Shown here piece after piece: positions 42,381-51,226 of a stretch of 64,000 bases of DNA (within the stretch, counting starts at the first letter, position 1; the number at the start of each line of letters is the position of its first letter). A program made the translations under genes and the position numbers. The notes below the pieces were generated by a model. The model saw only the letters and a list, made by a program, of their open reading frames with translations, was not told the DNA's origin and did no database searches. Source of the DNA: JAKVBK01 sp022447275 (lineage in GTDB: Bacteria > Pseudomonadota > Alphaproteobacteria > Rhodobacterales > Rhodobacteraceae). Location of the stretch: assembly GCA_047125605.1 (NCBI GenBank), contig CP138932.1, forward strand, positions 930,001-994,000, read 5' to 3'.

Positions 42381-43766
42381 ATGACACAGAAAACCACGAT
42401 CACGATTATTGGCGGCGGCATGGCCGGTTCCGAGGCCGCTTGGCAGGCCGTGCAGGCCGGTGTGCCTGTCCGTATCCACGAAATGCGCCCGACGGTGGAA
42501 ACCTTCGCCCACCGCACGGGCGATCTGGCCGAGATGGTCTGCTCGAACTCGTTCCGCTCCGATGACGATGAACATAACGCCGTGGGCCTGCTGCATTGGG
42601 AAATGCGCCGGGCCGGGGGCTTGCTGATGGAAATGGCTGATCGTCACGCCCTGCCCGCCGGCGGTGCCCTCGCGGTGGACCGTGATGCCTTCAGCGCAGG
42701 CGTTACGGAACGGCTGAGGGCGCACCCGCTTGTCGAAGTGGTTGGCGCGGAAATCACCGCCCTGCCCGGCCCGGAAGCTGGGCCCGTCATCGTGGCCACA
42801 GGGCCGCTCACCTCAACGTCCCTTGCACAGTCGATCCGGTCTGCAACCGCGCAGGACAGCCTTGCCTTCTTCGACGCCATCGCACCGATCGTTCACGCCG
42901 ACAGCATCGATATGGGCACGGCTTGGAAGCAATCGCGCTATGACAAAGGCGAGACAGAGGAAGAACGCACCGCCTATATCAACTGCCCGATGGATCGCGA
43001 TCAGTATGAAGCCTTCATCGACGCGCTGCTGGCGGCGGACAAAACCGAATTCCATGAGGGTGAAACCGAAAGCGCAGATGGCAAGGCCACGCCGTATTTC
43101 GATGGCTGCCTGCCGATCGAGGTGATGGCCGCCCGTGGCCGTGAAACCCTGCGCCACGGTCCGATGAAGCCTGTAGGGCTGACCAATCCACACAGTCCCG
43201 AGCAGAAGGCCTATGCGGTGGTCCAACTGCGCCGGGACAACAAACTGGGCACCCTGTTCAACATCGTGGGCTTCCAGACCAAGATGAAACACGGCGCTCA
43301 AAGCGAAGTGTTTCGGATGATCCCGGGCCTGCAAGAGGCGCGATTTGCCCGTCTGGGTGGCATTCATCGCAACACTTTCATCAATTCTCCTACCTTGCTG
43401 GACGATGAGATGCGCCTCAAAGCGCAACCCAATATCCGTTTTGCCGGGCAGATCACGGGCGTCGAAGGCTACGTGGAAAGTGCGGCGATGGGGCTACTCG
43501 CCGGCCGGATGGCAGCTGCCGAAGTGCTGGGCACAACCTTGGAGCCCGTGCCTGTAGATACAGCCATGGGCGCGTTGGTCAGCCACATCACCGGCGGCGC
43601 GGAAGCCAAGACGTTCCAGCCCATGAATGTCAATTTCGGCTTGTTCCGTCCGATTGACGCCAAAGGGGGGCGGCGTGGCCGAAAAGATCGCTACAAAGCC
43701 TACACAGATCGCGCGAAAGCCGCGTGGGCAGCGTGGCTCGATCATTCGCCCCGGGCTGCTGCGTAA
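42381..43766 (+). CDS. trmFO: Methylene-THF-dependent tRNA (uracil-54-C5)-methyltransferase TrmFO
   Basis: A ~461-residue flavoenzyme forming ribothymidine-54 in tRNA with methylene-THF as carbon donor. Motifs are the N-terminal FAD site TIIGGGMAGSEAAWQA, the HEMRP...AHRTGDLAEMVCSNSFRSD block, and ARGRETLRHGPMKPVGL further on. An in-frame ATG three codons upstream (42372) is an alternative start. It uses folate one-carbon units, like the cassette at 2-6.5 kb, but is not linked to it. Confidence 0.96.
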   Translation: MTQKTTITIIGGGMAGSEAAWQAVQAGVPVRIHEMRPTVETFAHRTGDLAEMVCSNSFRSDDDEHNAVGLLHWEMRRAGGLLMEMADRHALPAGGALAVDRDAFSAGVTERLRAHPLVEVVGAEITALPGPEAGPVIVATGPLTSTSLAQSIRSATAQDSLAFFDAIAPIVHADSIDMGTAWKQSRYDKGETEEERTAYINCPMDRDQYEAFIDALLAADKTEFHEGETESADGKATPYFDGCLPIEVMAARGRETLRHGPMKPVGLTNPHSPEQKAYAVVQLRRDNKLGTLFNIVGFQTKMKHGAQSEVFRMIPGLQEARFARLGGIHRNTFINSPTLLDDEMRLKAQPNIRFAGQITGVEGYVESAAMGLLAGRMAAAEVLGTTLEPVPVDTAMGALVSHITGGAEAKTFQPMNVNFGLFRPIDAKGGRRGRKDRYKAYTDRAKAAWAAWLDHSPRAAA

Positions 43767-43808
43767 AGCATTCTTCCCAAACGGTCACCTCCACGTTAGC
43801 CTTTTTGC

Positions 43809-44426
43809 ATGAGCAAAGGTTTTGACAGCGGTGCACTCTGGGCCCCGAGAAGCGTCGAGGAGACGCTGCAGATGTATGCGGATTGGGCCACGCATTATGA
43901 ACGCGATGTGGGCAGCGCGGGCTATGAAACGCCTGCGCGCCTTGCTGCGGCCCTCGCCGACGCCATGCCTGATCAAACTGTCCCCGTGCTCGATTTCGGC
44001 TGCGGCACAGGATTGAGCGGCATGGCCTTGGCCGGCGCAGGTTTCCCACAGGTGGATGGCACCGATATTTCCGCTGAGATGCTCGCCGTTGCCCGCGAAA
44101 AACCCTGTTATCGCAAGCTCTGGCAGGGGCAGCCCAGCGAAATCCCGCAGGTGGCAGATCTGGGCTATGGGGCTGTCACGGCAACCGGCGTGATCAGCCT
44201 CGGCGCAGCGCCACCTGAAACCCTGGCGGACTTGCTGAGTGCCATGCCGCGCGATGGGCTCCTGGGGCTGTCCTATAATGATCCGACATTGAACAGCCCC
44301 GCCTATATGGCGGCGTTGGAAGGCGTACAGGAAGAGGGCCTCGCCAAGGTGTTGAGCGCGGCCCATGGCCCCCATTTGAGCGCCAAGGACATGGGCTCAA
44401 CCGTGTATGTCCTTCGCCGTCTTTGA
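43809..44426 (+). CDS. Class I SAM-dependent methyltransferase
   Basis: A 205-residue Rossmann-fold methyltransferase with motif I VLDFGCGTGLSGMALAGAG near residue 60 and DISAEMLAVAREK after it. The N-terminal MYADWATHYERDVGSAGY pattern resembles WBSCR27/UbiE-like small-molecule methyltransferases. The substrate is unknown. It lies 42 bases after trmFO and 13 bases before gluQRS, probably in one transcript. Confidence 0.85.
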   Translation: MSKGFDSGALWAPRSVEETLQMYADWATHYERDVGSAGYETPARLAAALADAMPDQTVPVLDFGCGTGLSGMALAGAGFPQVDGTDISAEMLAVAREKPCYRKLWQGQPSEIPQVADLGYGAVTATGVISLGAAPPETLADLLSAMPRDGLLGLSYNDPTLNSPAYMAALEGVQEEGLAKVLSAAHGPHLSAKDMGSTVYVLRRL

Positions 44427-44439
44427 AGGCCCCTGACCC

Positions 44440-45294
44440 ATGAATGTTCTGCGATTTGCGCCTTCACCCACGGGGCCTCTGCATCTGGGCCATGCGTTTT
44501 CTGCCCTCACCGCCCATGATCGGGCCCGCGCGCAGGGCGGCACATTCCTGCTGCGGATCGAAGACACGGACAGGGCCCGCTCCAAACCCCATTGGCGGGC
44601 CCAGATCGAAGACGATCTGCGCTGGCTGGGCCTGACATGGGACGGCGCCGTTCTGCTGCAATCCTCTCGCCGAGCGGCCCATCTGGCGGCCATCGAACAC
44701 TTGGCCGATGCCGGGCTTGTCTACCCCTGCCGCTGCCGCCGCGCCGACATACGCGCGGCCGTCTCGGCCCCGCAGGAAGGTGGTCCGCCGCTCGCCGGCC
44801 CCGATGGCATCATCTATCCGGGCACCTGTCGCAACCGTCCCATGTCAGCGCGCCAGCCAGAAGATGCCTTGCGCCTGAACATGGCAAAACTCGTCACCCA
44901 CCTGCCGAGCGATCTCAGCTTTCGTGAAACCGGCCCCGACAAAGCGGGCACCCATCCCGTCGATCCAAAGCATTTGGTACAGAATGTGGCCGACATCGTT
45001 CTGGGCCGTCGCGATACGGGCGATATTGCCTATCATTTGGCGGTTGTGGTGGATGATGCCCATCAAAACGTCAGCGAGGTGACGCGCGGCCAAGACCTGT
45101 TTGAGGCCACGGCCCTGCATGTGGCCCTGCAAAGCGCGCTCGGCCTCCCCGTTCCGCGCTATCACCACCACCAGCTGATCCGCGACGATGCCGGCAAACG
45201 CCTTGCCAAGCGCGACGACGCCCGGGCCATTGCCAAATTTCGCGAAGACGGGTTTTCCCCGGAAAGCCTGCGCGGCATGGTGGGGCTGGCTTAG
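44440..45294 (+). CDS. gluQRS: Glutamyl-Q tRNA(Asp) synthetase
   Basis: A 284-residue truncated GluRS-like enzyme that attaches glutamate to queuosine-34 of tRNA(Asp). The N-terminus FAPSPTGPLHLGHAFSAL is the HIGH-type motif, and KRLAKRDDARAIAKFREDG replaces KMSKS. Zinc ligands are suggested by YPCRCRR and YPGTC. It lacks the anticodon-binding domain of full GluRS, as expected. Its last four bases overlap the stop of convergent hisI. Confidence 0.95.
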   Translation: MNVLRFAPSPTGPLHLGHAFSALTAHDRARAQGGTFLLRIEDTDRARSKPHWRAQIEDDLRWLGLTWDGAVLLQSSRRAAHLAAIEHLADAGLVYPCRCRRADIRAAVSAPQEGGPPLAGPDGIIYPGTCRNRPMSARQPEDALRLNMAKLVTHLPSDLSFRETGPDKAGTHPVDPKHLVQNVADIVLGRRDTGDIAYHLAVVVDDAHQNVSEVTRGQDLFEATALHVALQSALGLPVPRYHHHQLIRDDAGKRLAKRDDARAIAKFREDGFSPESLRGMVGLA

Positions 45295-45650
45295 GCTATC
45301 GGCTCCATCAAGATGTCCTCGCTGCCCGCCGTTACAGAGGTGTAAAAACAGCTGCGGCGGTTGGTATGGCAGGCCGGGCCATTTTGCCGCACCAACATCA
45401 GAATGCAGTCGCGATCGCAGTCAATGCGCAGGTCGACAAGCTCCTGCACGTGGCCTGATGTTTCCCCCTTGATCCAGAAGCTTTGACGCGAACGAGACCA
45501 ATAAGTAACGCGTTTTGTCTCCAGCGTACGCGCGACAGCCTCGCTGTTCATCCAAGCCATCATGAGGACAGTGCCGTCTTCGACGTCCTGGGCAATCGCG
45601 GGGATCAGCCCGTTGGAATCGAATTTCAGCGTTGCAGGATCGAAACCCAT
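45291..45650 (-). CDS. hisI: Phosphoribosyl-AMP cyclohydrolase
   Basis: A 119-residue stand-alone HisI opening the adenine ring in histidine synthesis. The VLMMAWMNSEAVARTLET block, the metal-binding RIDCDRDCILMLV motif and the C-terminal GPACHTNRRSCFY with its Cys and His are all present. HisE is not fused. It is convergent with gluQRS (4-base overlap of stops) and divergent from the Fe-S scaffold gene. Confidence 0.96.
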   Translation of the reverse strand: MGFDPATLKFDSNGLIPAIAQDVEDGTVLMMAWMNSEAVARTLETKRVTYWSRSRQSFWIKGETSGHVQELVDLRIDCDRDCILMLVRQNGPACHTNRRSCFYTSVTAGSEDILMEPIA

Positions 45651-45732
45651 CCGTCTTCTCCTTTGTCTCTGGCACTGCCTCCCCTATATTCTTCAAAGCC
45701 GGGGGCCAAGCCCCACCCTGAGGAGAACGCAC

Positions 45733-46188
45733 ATGAGCAGCGACACTGACCTTGTGAAACTGTATTCTGGCAAGATCCTGCAACTGGCGGGCAATGTCGG
45801 CATGACAGAGCGTCTGTCTGACCCGCAAGTGACCGTGCGCAAACGCTCTCCCCTCTGCGGCTCCACCGTGACAATCGACGTGGACATGGAAAACGGGCAT
45901 GTGGCCCGATTTGGCCAAGACGTGAAAGCCTGCGCTCTTGGTCAGGCCTCAGCTGCTGTATTGGGCGATGTCGTGGTGGGCCTTGGCAAAGATGACATTA
46001 CCCGCGGGCGCGACCAGTTGCGCGCCATGCTAAAATCAAACGGCCCCGTGCCCGAAGCGCCCTTTGACGGCCTGGAGGCCCTTAGCCCAGCCGCCGATTT
46101 CAAAAACCGGCATGCGTCGATCTTGTTGGCCTTCGATGCCACTGTCGAAGCGCTGCAACAAGCTGAAGACTCAAAGTCGACAGGTTAA
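45733..46188 (+). CDS. IscU/NifU-N-like iron-sulfur scaffold protein, two-cysteine form
   Basis: A 151-residue NifU N-terminal domain protein. Cluster-ligand positions Cys42 (SPLCGS) and Cys67 (VKACALGQ) are kept. The third Cys of IscU/SufU is absent: the equivalent region reads KNRHASILLAF. It may therefore be a variant scaffold or carrier rather than a full cluster-building site. The ATG follows GAGGAGA. It is alone and divergent from hisI. Confidence 0.83.
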   Translation: MSSDTDLVKLYSGKILQLAGNVGMTERLSDPQVTVRKRSPLCGSTVTIDVDMENGHVARFGQDVKACALGQASAAVLGDVVVGLGKDDITRGRDQLRAMLKSNGPVPEAPFDGLEALSPAADFKNRHASILLAFDATVEALQQAEDSKSTG

Positions 46189-46265
46189 GTAAAGCGCCGT
46201 CTTTTTGGGCACCTAAGCGCCCCTCATCCGCACGCGCTGCGCTCTGCAACACGCTCCCATTCCAT

Positions 46266-46301
46266 AAAAAAACCGCCGCACCTCTGGCAGGAGGGCGGCG
46301 G
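46266..46301 (-). terminator. Rho-independent terminator on the minus strand after the small peptide gene
   Basis: CCGCCGC (46273-46279) pairs with GCGGCGG (46295-46301), with an inner CCTC/GAGG pairing and one bulged A. On the minus strand the stem runs into TTTTTTT. The only minus-strand gene it can serve is the peptide gene ending at 46430, which supports transcription of that gene. Confidence 0.8.
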
Positions 46302-46429
46302 AGGCAGTGGATCCCTAGGAGCATGGCCGAGGCATATGGCCATGCGAGACAGGCAGGTGGTTCCGGCAGATGCGGTTGGGGACCGCGGGAACCAAGACAA
46401 GGGATCTGGGATAAAGCGTTTGGGTTAGG

Positions 46430-46549
46430 TCAGGCGAGCCCTGGCAGATGAAGCGCACCAATCAGAAGGACGGCCAGCGCCGCAACGCCAATCGCATCCC
46501 AAACAAGCCCGGTATCTGCGTGGCGCAGGTAGTGACGCACTTCCTTCAT
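46430..46549 (-). CDS. Small single-span membrane peptide (39 residues) behind an SOS-like box
   Basis: A short gene with a polar N-terminus (MKEVRHYLRHADTG) and one hydrophobic stretch at about residues 19-36. It has a near-ideal ribosome-binding site (GAGGAGA, 7 bases from the ATG), its own upstream promoter-like region with a GTTC-N7-GTTC site, and a minus-strand terminator 129 bases after its stop. I do not know its function. Small SOS-induced inner-membrane peptides that block cell division are known in alphaproteobacteria (SidA of Caulobacter); any similarity of role is inferred from the operator and topology only. 46302-46429 between stop and terminator shows no other gene. Confidence 0.72.
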   Translation of the reverse strand: MKEVRHYLRHADTGLVWDAIGVAALAVLLIGALHLPGLA

Positions 46550-46595
46550 CTGATGCTCTCCTCAACGATCTTCTTTTGTTCTCGTGTTAACGCTT

Positions 46596-46648
46596 TGTTC
46601 TCATATTCACGATAGGTTTGTAAAGAACTTTATGAGAACATGAGTCAA
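46596..46648 (-). promoter_or_regulatory. SOS (LexA)-type box and promoter of the small peptide gene
   Basis: On the minus strand GTTC-TCATAAA-GTTC (46639-46625) fits the GTTC-N7-GTTC LexA site of alphaproteobacteria. A TTGACT -35-like hexamer lies just upstream (46648-46643), so the box would sit in the -35/-10 spacer. TGTTCTCATA (46596-46605) and TATGAGAACA (46631-46640) are also a perfect 10-bp inverted repeat spaced by 25 bases. LexA binding is predicted, not shown. Confidence 0.6.
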
Positions 46649-46815
46649 AAAGGGGAACAAATAGTCAGCAGCACCGTTGAGCTTATGGAACATTGGCTGG
46701 GCAACCTGTTCCAGTCTCCCCTCCAGAAGCTGGGATCCGAGCGTCTTGCACGCAGACAGTGCGTTTCCTTCCAAAACGCATCTCTGTCGCCCCTGTCTCC
46801 ACCTATTCGGGCCGG

Positions 46816-48906
46816 TTATCCAACCTTCAAAAGGCGCAGAGCCCTGTCCTGCTCCATAAGCCACAGCAGCACCCGCGCGGCCTCGCCGCGCGGGCTTTTC
46901 AATTCCGGGTCTGTCTCCAGCAACAAACGCGCATCCTGCTGCGCGGTTTTCATCAAGCCAGCTTGCCGTTCCAGATCTGCAATCCGGAACCGAGGCAATC
47001 CTGACTGCGCTGTACCCAAAAGATCCCCAGCGCCGCGCAGGGCGAGATCTGCCTCGGCAATACGGAAGCCATCTTCGCTGTCGCGCAGCGTCTCAATCCG
47101 CCGCCTGCCACCTTCAGACAGCGGCGGTGTGTAGATCAACATGCAATGAGAGGCATCCGCACCACGCCCAACCCGTCCACGCAGTTGGTGCAACTGGGCA
47201 AGGCCAAAGCTTTCCGCCCCTTCGATCACCATGATCGTGGCATTTGGAACATTGACGCCCACCTCGATCACGGTTGTGGCCACCAAAAGCCCTGTTTCCC
47301 CCGCGACAAAGCGGGCCATTGCCGCATCTTTCTCTTCCGGACGCATCTGCCCGTGGACCAGCCCCACGCGCCCCTCCCCAAGCTGGCGACGCAGCGCTTT
47401 GAAGCGCTCTTCGGCCGCCGTCAGGGCAACGGTCTCGGATTCCTCAACCAAAGGGCACACCCAATAGGCCTGCGTGCCGGATCGCATCGCCACATCGAGT
47501 CTGTCGACGATGGCATCAATCCGGCCGATTTGGATGGCCGATGTTTGCACCGGAATGCGCCCCGGTGGTTTCTCATTGAGGATCGAGACATCCATATCGC
47601 CATACTGACTCAGGGCCAAAGACCGAGGGATTGGCGTCGCGGTCATCACCAGCACATCCACGGCCTGCCCCTTTTCCCCCAAAGCCAGCCGTTGGGCCAC
47701 ACCAAAGCGATGCTGTTCATCGATGACGGCAAGCCGAAGATCATGGAAATGAACATCTTGCTGGAAAACGGCATGGGTGCCGATCAGAATGTCGATCTCA
47801 CCCTCTGCCAAGGCCGCCAGTTTCTGACGACGGATTCCGGATTTGTCCCGCCCCGTCAGCAGTTCGATCCGCACGGACAGCGGCGCAAGCAAAGGGGCAA
47901 GGCTTTCGAGATGCTGACGCGCCAGTATCTCGGTAGGCGCCATCATCACGCCCTGCCCGCCAGCCTCGGCTGCGGTGAGCAGCGCGGCCAGTGCAACCAA
48001 CGTCTTCCCAGCCCCCACATCCCCTTGCAGCAGGCGATTCATCCGGGTGTGACCGGCCATATCCGCCTGAATCTCCCGAATTGCCCGGCTCTGTGCCGAT
48101 GTCGGCGCATAGGGCAAGGATCGCAGCAAGGGCTGCAGATACGCATCTGTGCCCACGCTCGCCCGTCCCGGCAGCCGGCGCTGCTGCGCACGTGCCAAAC
48201 CAAGCGTGAGTTGATGGGCAAAGACCTCATCATAGGCAAGGCGGGCGCGCACCGGGCTATCGGTGGACATATCCCCCTGCCCGCTGGGCTGATGAGCCTG
48301 CTCTAAGGCAGCCTTCCAATCGGGCCAGGCCCTGTCCGCCTTCAGGCTGGGGTCGATCCACTCTGCAAGGTCTGGCACGGTGGCCAGAGCAGCCCCAACA
48401 GCGCGGGCGATGGTTTTCTGCGTGAGCCCGGCGGTTGCTGGATAGACGGGTTCGAACTGGGGCAAGCTGTCTGCCTGATCCGGATGCACCATGTGATCCG
48501 GGTGGACCATCTGTGCCTGTCCCTCAAAAAGCTCAATCTTTCCAGAGACAAGGCGCTTTTCACCAACGGGCAACTGGTTTTCCAGCCACGCTCTCTGGGC
48601 GCGAAAAAAGATGAGGGTCCAGTCACTATCGGCGTCACGTACGTCAACCCGGTGGGGCCCGCCGGGCCGGGAGGCCGGGCGATGCGCGAGGATCAAAACC
48701 TCGATCGTGGCGGTGCAGGGTGGGTCAACCTCATTGACAGAAAGCTTGCGACGTCTGTCCACAACCCGATGCGGCAAGGTGGCAACAAGATCGCCGGGCC
48801 GCTCAATGCCCATGCCTTCCAGCAAGCGGGCCGATTTGGGCCCGATACCGTCCAGCTTTTCCAGGCTGGAAAACAGTGGAAACAGACTTTCAGGGCGTGT
48901 GCTCAT
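46816..48906 (-). CDS. recG: ATP-dependent DNA helicase RecG
   Basis: A ~696-residue superfamily 2 helicase remodelling stalled forks and Holliday junctions. The N-terminal wedge/OB region is followed by helicase motif I (LLQGDVGAGKTLVAL), motif II, a DEQH box (VIDEQHRFGVAQR), motif III (MTATPIPRSL), and later VIEVGVNVPNA and QLRGRVGRG. Its ATG overlaps the ligA stop (ATGA), so ligA-recG form a repair operon. The nearby SOS-like box at 46.6 kb lies past the recG 3' end and does not control it. Confidence 0.97.
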   Translation of the reverse strand: MSTRPESLFPLFSSLEKLDGIGPKSARLLEGMGIERPGDLVATLPHRVVDRRRKLSVNEVDPPCTATIEVLILAHRPASRPGGPHRVDVRDADSDWTLIFFRAQRAWLENQLPVGEKRLVSGKIELFEGQAQMVHPDHMVHPDQADSLPQFEPVYPATAGLTQKTIARAVGAALATVPDLAEWIDPSLKADRAWPDWKAALEQAHQPSGQGDMSTDSPVRARLAYDEVFAHQLTLGLARAQQRRLPGRASVGTDAYLQPLLRSLPYAPTSAQSRAIREIQADMAGHTRMNRLLQGDVGAGKTLVALAALLTAAEAGGQGVMMAPTEILARQHLESLAPLLAPLSVRIELLTGRDKSGIRRQKLAALAEGEIDILIGTHAVFQQDVHFHDLRLAVIDEQHRFGVAQRLALGEKGQAVDVLVMTATPIPRSLALSQYGDMDVSILNEKPPGRIPVQTSAIQIGRIDAIVDRLDVAMRSGTQAYWVCPLVEESETVALTAAEERFKALRRQLGEGRVGLVHGQMRPEEKDAAMARFVAGETGLLVATTVIEVGVNVPNATIMVIEGAESFGLAQLHQLRGRVGRGADASHCMLIYTPPLSEGGRRRIETLRDSEDGFRIAEADLALRGAGDLLGTAQSGLPRFRIADLERQAGLMKTAQQDARLLLETDPELKSPRGEAARVLLWLMEQDRALRLLKVG

Positions 48907-51017
48907 AGACCGTCGATCATTTCCAGCCACCCGTCTTCATCGATGGTCGCAATACCCAGTTCAGCAGCCTTTTTTGCCTTCGATCCTGCACCGGGCCCGG
49001 CGACAAGAAGATCGGTCTTTCCGGACACCGAGCCTGCCACCTTTGCGCCCAAAGCTTCGGCCCGTGCTTTCGCTTCAGCCCGTGTCATTTTCTCAAGGCT
49101 TCCCGTGAAGACGACAGTTTTGCCCGCCACCGGGCTATCGTGATTGGTGGGCGCTGCCTCATCCTGCACGTCCAATTCCGCGACCAGCCGGTCGATAGAA
49201 GCACGTTCCGCCGGCTGCGCAAAGGCTGTGACAAGGGCAGACGCCAGCGTTTCGCCCACCCCGTCAATCGCAAGCAGCCCATCCCACGCATCACCATGCT
49301 TTTCAGCCGCACCATCGATGGCTGCCGCGAAGCTGTCCCACGAGTGATAGGAGCGGGCCATAAGCTTTGCCGCAACCTCGCCCACATGGCGAATACCGAG
49401 GGCAAAGATCAGCCGTTGGAGCGGGATATTGCGACGCGCATCAATGGCATCAAAAAGGTTATCCGCACTTTTCGCACCCCAGCCCTCGCGATTTTTCAAC
49501 TGGGTCAACTGCCCAGGGCCATATCGCGCCCGCAGTGTAAAGATATCAGCCGGCTCCCGAATCCAGCCATCGTTGCGAAATGCCTCAACTTGTTTTGCCC
49601 CGAGGCCTTCAATGTCGAAGGCGCCGCGCGACACAAAATGCTTCATTTTTTCAACGGCCTGCGCGTCACAAATGATGCCACCTGTACAGCGCCGCACAGC
49701 ATCGCCTTCCTCTCGGATCGCCGCAGATCCGCAAATCGGGCAGTGATCGGGAAATGTATAAGCTTGGCTCTGTTCGGGGCGACGGCTCAGATCAACTTCG
49801 GCTATCTTGGGAATAACATCCCCTGCCCTGTAAACCTGCACCCAATCACCTGTGCGGATATCGCGCCCATCCCGGATCATTGAGCCATCCGCGGATCGAC
49901 CCGAGATATAGTCTTCATTGTGGAGCGTCGCGTTGGACACAACGACCCCGCCAACGGTCACAGGCGTTAAGCGCGCCACGGGAGAGAGAGCGCCCGTGCG
50001 TCCCACCTGAATGTCAATCGCCTCCAGCAAGGTCCAGGCGCGTTCTGCGGGAAACTTGTGGGCGATGGCCCATCGGGGCGTTGTCGAGCGGAACCCAAGC
50101 CTAGATTGGAGTGCCAAGTCATCAACCTTGTAGACAACCCCGTCAATGTCATAGCCGAGATCCGCCCGCTGTTGTTCTATCTCGCCGTAATGGTTCAGCA
50201 ATTCAGGCACGTTTTCGCAGCGTCGGGTAAGCGGATTTGTCTGAAAACCGAGCGATTGCAGCGCGGCGAGAGCATCAAATTGGCTGGTGGCCAGCGGCGC
50301 ATCCAACTCTCCCCAAGCATAGGCAAAGAATTGTAAGGGACGTGCTGCGGTGATCTTGGGATCTAATTGGCGCAAAGACCCCGCCGCTGCATTGCGCGGG
50401 TTTGCGAATATCTTTTTTCCCGCCGCGTCCTGCCGTGCGTTGAGCTGTGTAAACGCCGAATGGGTCATGTAGACTTCGCCGCGCACTTCTAGCAAGCCCG
50501 GGCGGTCAATCTGTAGCGGGATATCGGAGACAGTGCGCGCATTCGCAGTCACATTTTCACCGACACTTCCATCGCCGCGTGTGGCGGCTTGAACCAGGAT
50601 CCCATCCTCGTATCGTAACGACAAGGATAGCCCGTCGATCTTAGGCTCTGCCGTTATGGGCAAGGGCGTCGTGTCAGGCAACCCAAGGTAGCTGCGCACG
50701 GATGCAACGAAATCAGTAACGTCGTCATCCGTAAATGCGTTGCCAAGCGACATCATACGCCGCGCATGCGTGACCTTAGAGAAGCCTTCTGAGGGCGCTG
50801 CCCCCACCTGTTCGCTCGGACTATCGGAACGTTTCAAATGCGGAAATAGAGTCTCAATCTCCTGATTGCGCCGCTTGAGCGCATCATAGTCCGCATCCGA
50901 CATCGTGGGAGCATCATCGCCGTGATAGGCGCTGTTGGCGTTTTGCAGTGTTTCGGCCAAGTGCGCGAGTTCGGCCTTGGCCTCATCTTCGGTGAACCTA
51001 TCCGGCGGCGTATTCAT
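48903..51017 (-). CDS. ligA: NAD+-dependent DNA ligase LigA
   Basis: A 704-residue ligase sealing nicks in replication and repair. The adenylation lysine is in AEPKIDGLSLSLRYEDG (KxDG). The N-terminal Ia domain, OB-fold (PVTVGGVVVSNATLHN), zinc finger (CPICGSAAIREEGDAVRRCTG), helix-hairpin-helix and C-terminal BRCT domain are all present in order. The ATG at 51017 follows GGGGAG; an open 40-codon upstream extension is not family-like. Translationally coupled to recG. Confidence 0.97.
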   Translation of the reverse strand: MNTPPDRFTEDEAKAELAHLAETLQNANSAYHGDDAPTMSDADYDALKRRNQEIETLFPHLKRSDSPSEQVGAAPSEGFSKVTHARRMMSLGNAFTDDDVTDFVASVRSYLGLPDTTPLPITAEPKIDGLSLSLRYEDGILVQAATRGDGSVGENVTANARTVSDIPLQIDRPGLLEVRGEVYMTHSAFTQLNARQDAAGKKIFANPRNAAAGSLRQLDPKITAARPLQFFAYAWGELDAPLATSQFDALAALQSLGFQTNPLTRRCENVPELLNHYGEIEQQRADLGYDIDGVVYKVDDLALQSRLGFRSTTPRWAIAHKFPAERAWTLLEAIDIQVGRTGALSPVARLTPVTVGGVVVSNATLHNEDYISGRSADGSMIRDGRDIRTGDWVQVYRAGDVIPKIAEVDLSRRPEQSQAYTFPDHCPICGSAAIREEGDAVRRCTGGIICDAQAVEKMKHFVSRGAFDIEGLGAKQVEAFRNDGWIREPADIFTLRARYGPGQLTQLKNREGWGAKSADNLFDAIDARRNIPLQRLIFALGIRHVGEVAAKLMARSYHSWDSFAAAIDGAAEKHGDAWDGLLAIDGVGETLASALVTAFAQPAERASIDRLVAELDVQDEAAPTNHDSPVAGKTVVFTGSLEKMTRAEAKARAEALGAKVAGSVSGKTDLLVAGPGAGSKAKKAAELGIATIDEDGWLEMIDGL

Positions 51018-51120
51018 GCAAGCGCTCCCCACGGTGCATATGCTCTGTTTGGTGATAGGTTTCCCATGGCCCAACGTCCAGAGCCACCCGATGCTGCGAT
51101 CGAAGGAGCGCGTGTCGCAC

Positions 51121-51154
51121 AAAGAAAAACCGCCCACCTGCTAGAGGTGGGCGG
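51121..51154 (-). terminator. Rho-independent terminator of ctrA
   Basis: CCGCCCACCT (51130-51139) and AGGTGGGCGG (51145-51154) make a perfect 10-bp stem with a 5-base loop. On the minus strand it continues into TTTTTC. It lies about 75 bases after the ctrA stop and separates ctrA from ligA. Confidence 0.92.
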
Positions 51155-51226
51155 AGATCGAGAACGGTCAATGCCGCTTTGTTGTTATTGGGAAGCTGCG
51201 TTTTGCAGGCTTCGATAGGGCGCCAT

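Noticed and set aside
46640..47134. Plus-strand open frame starting MSQKGEQIV
   Set aside because: Most of it is antisense to the recG 3' end, the composition is Arg/Ser-rich like other antisense frames, and no ribosome-binding site fits.
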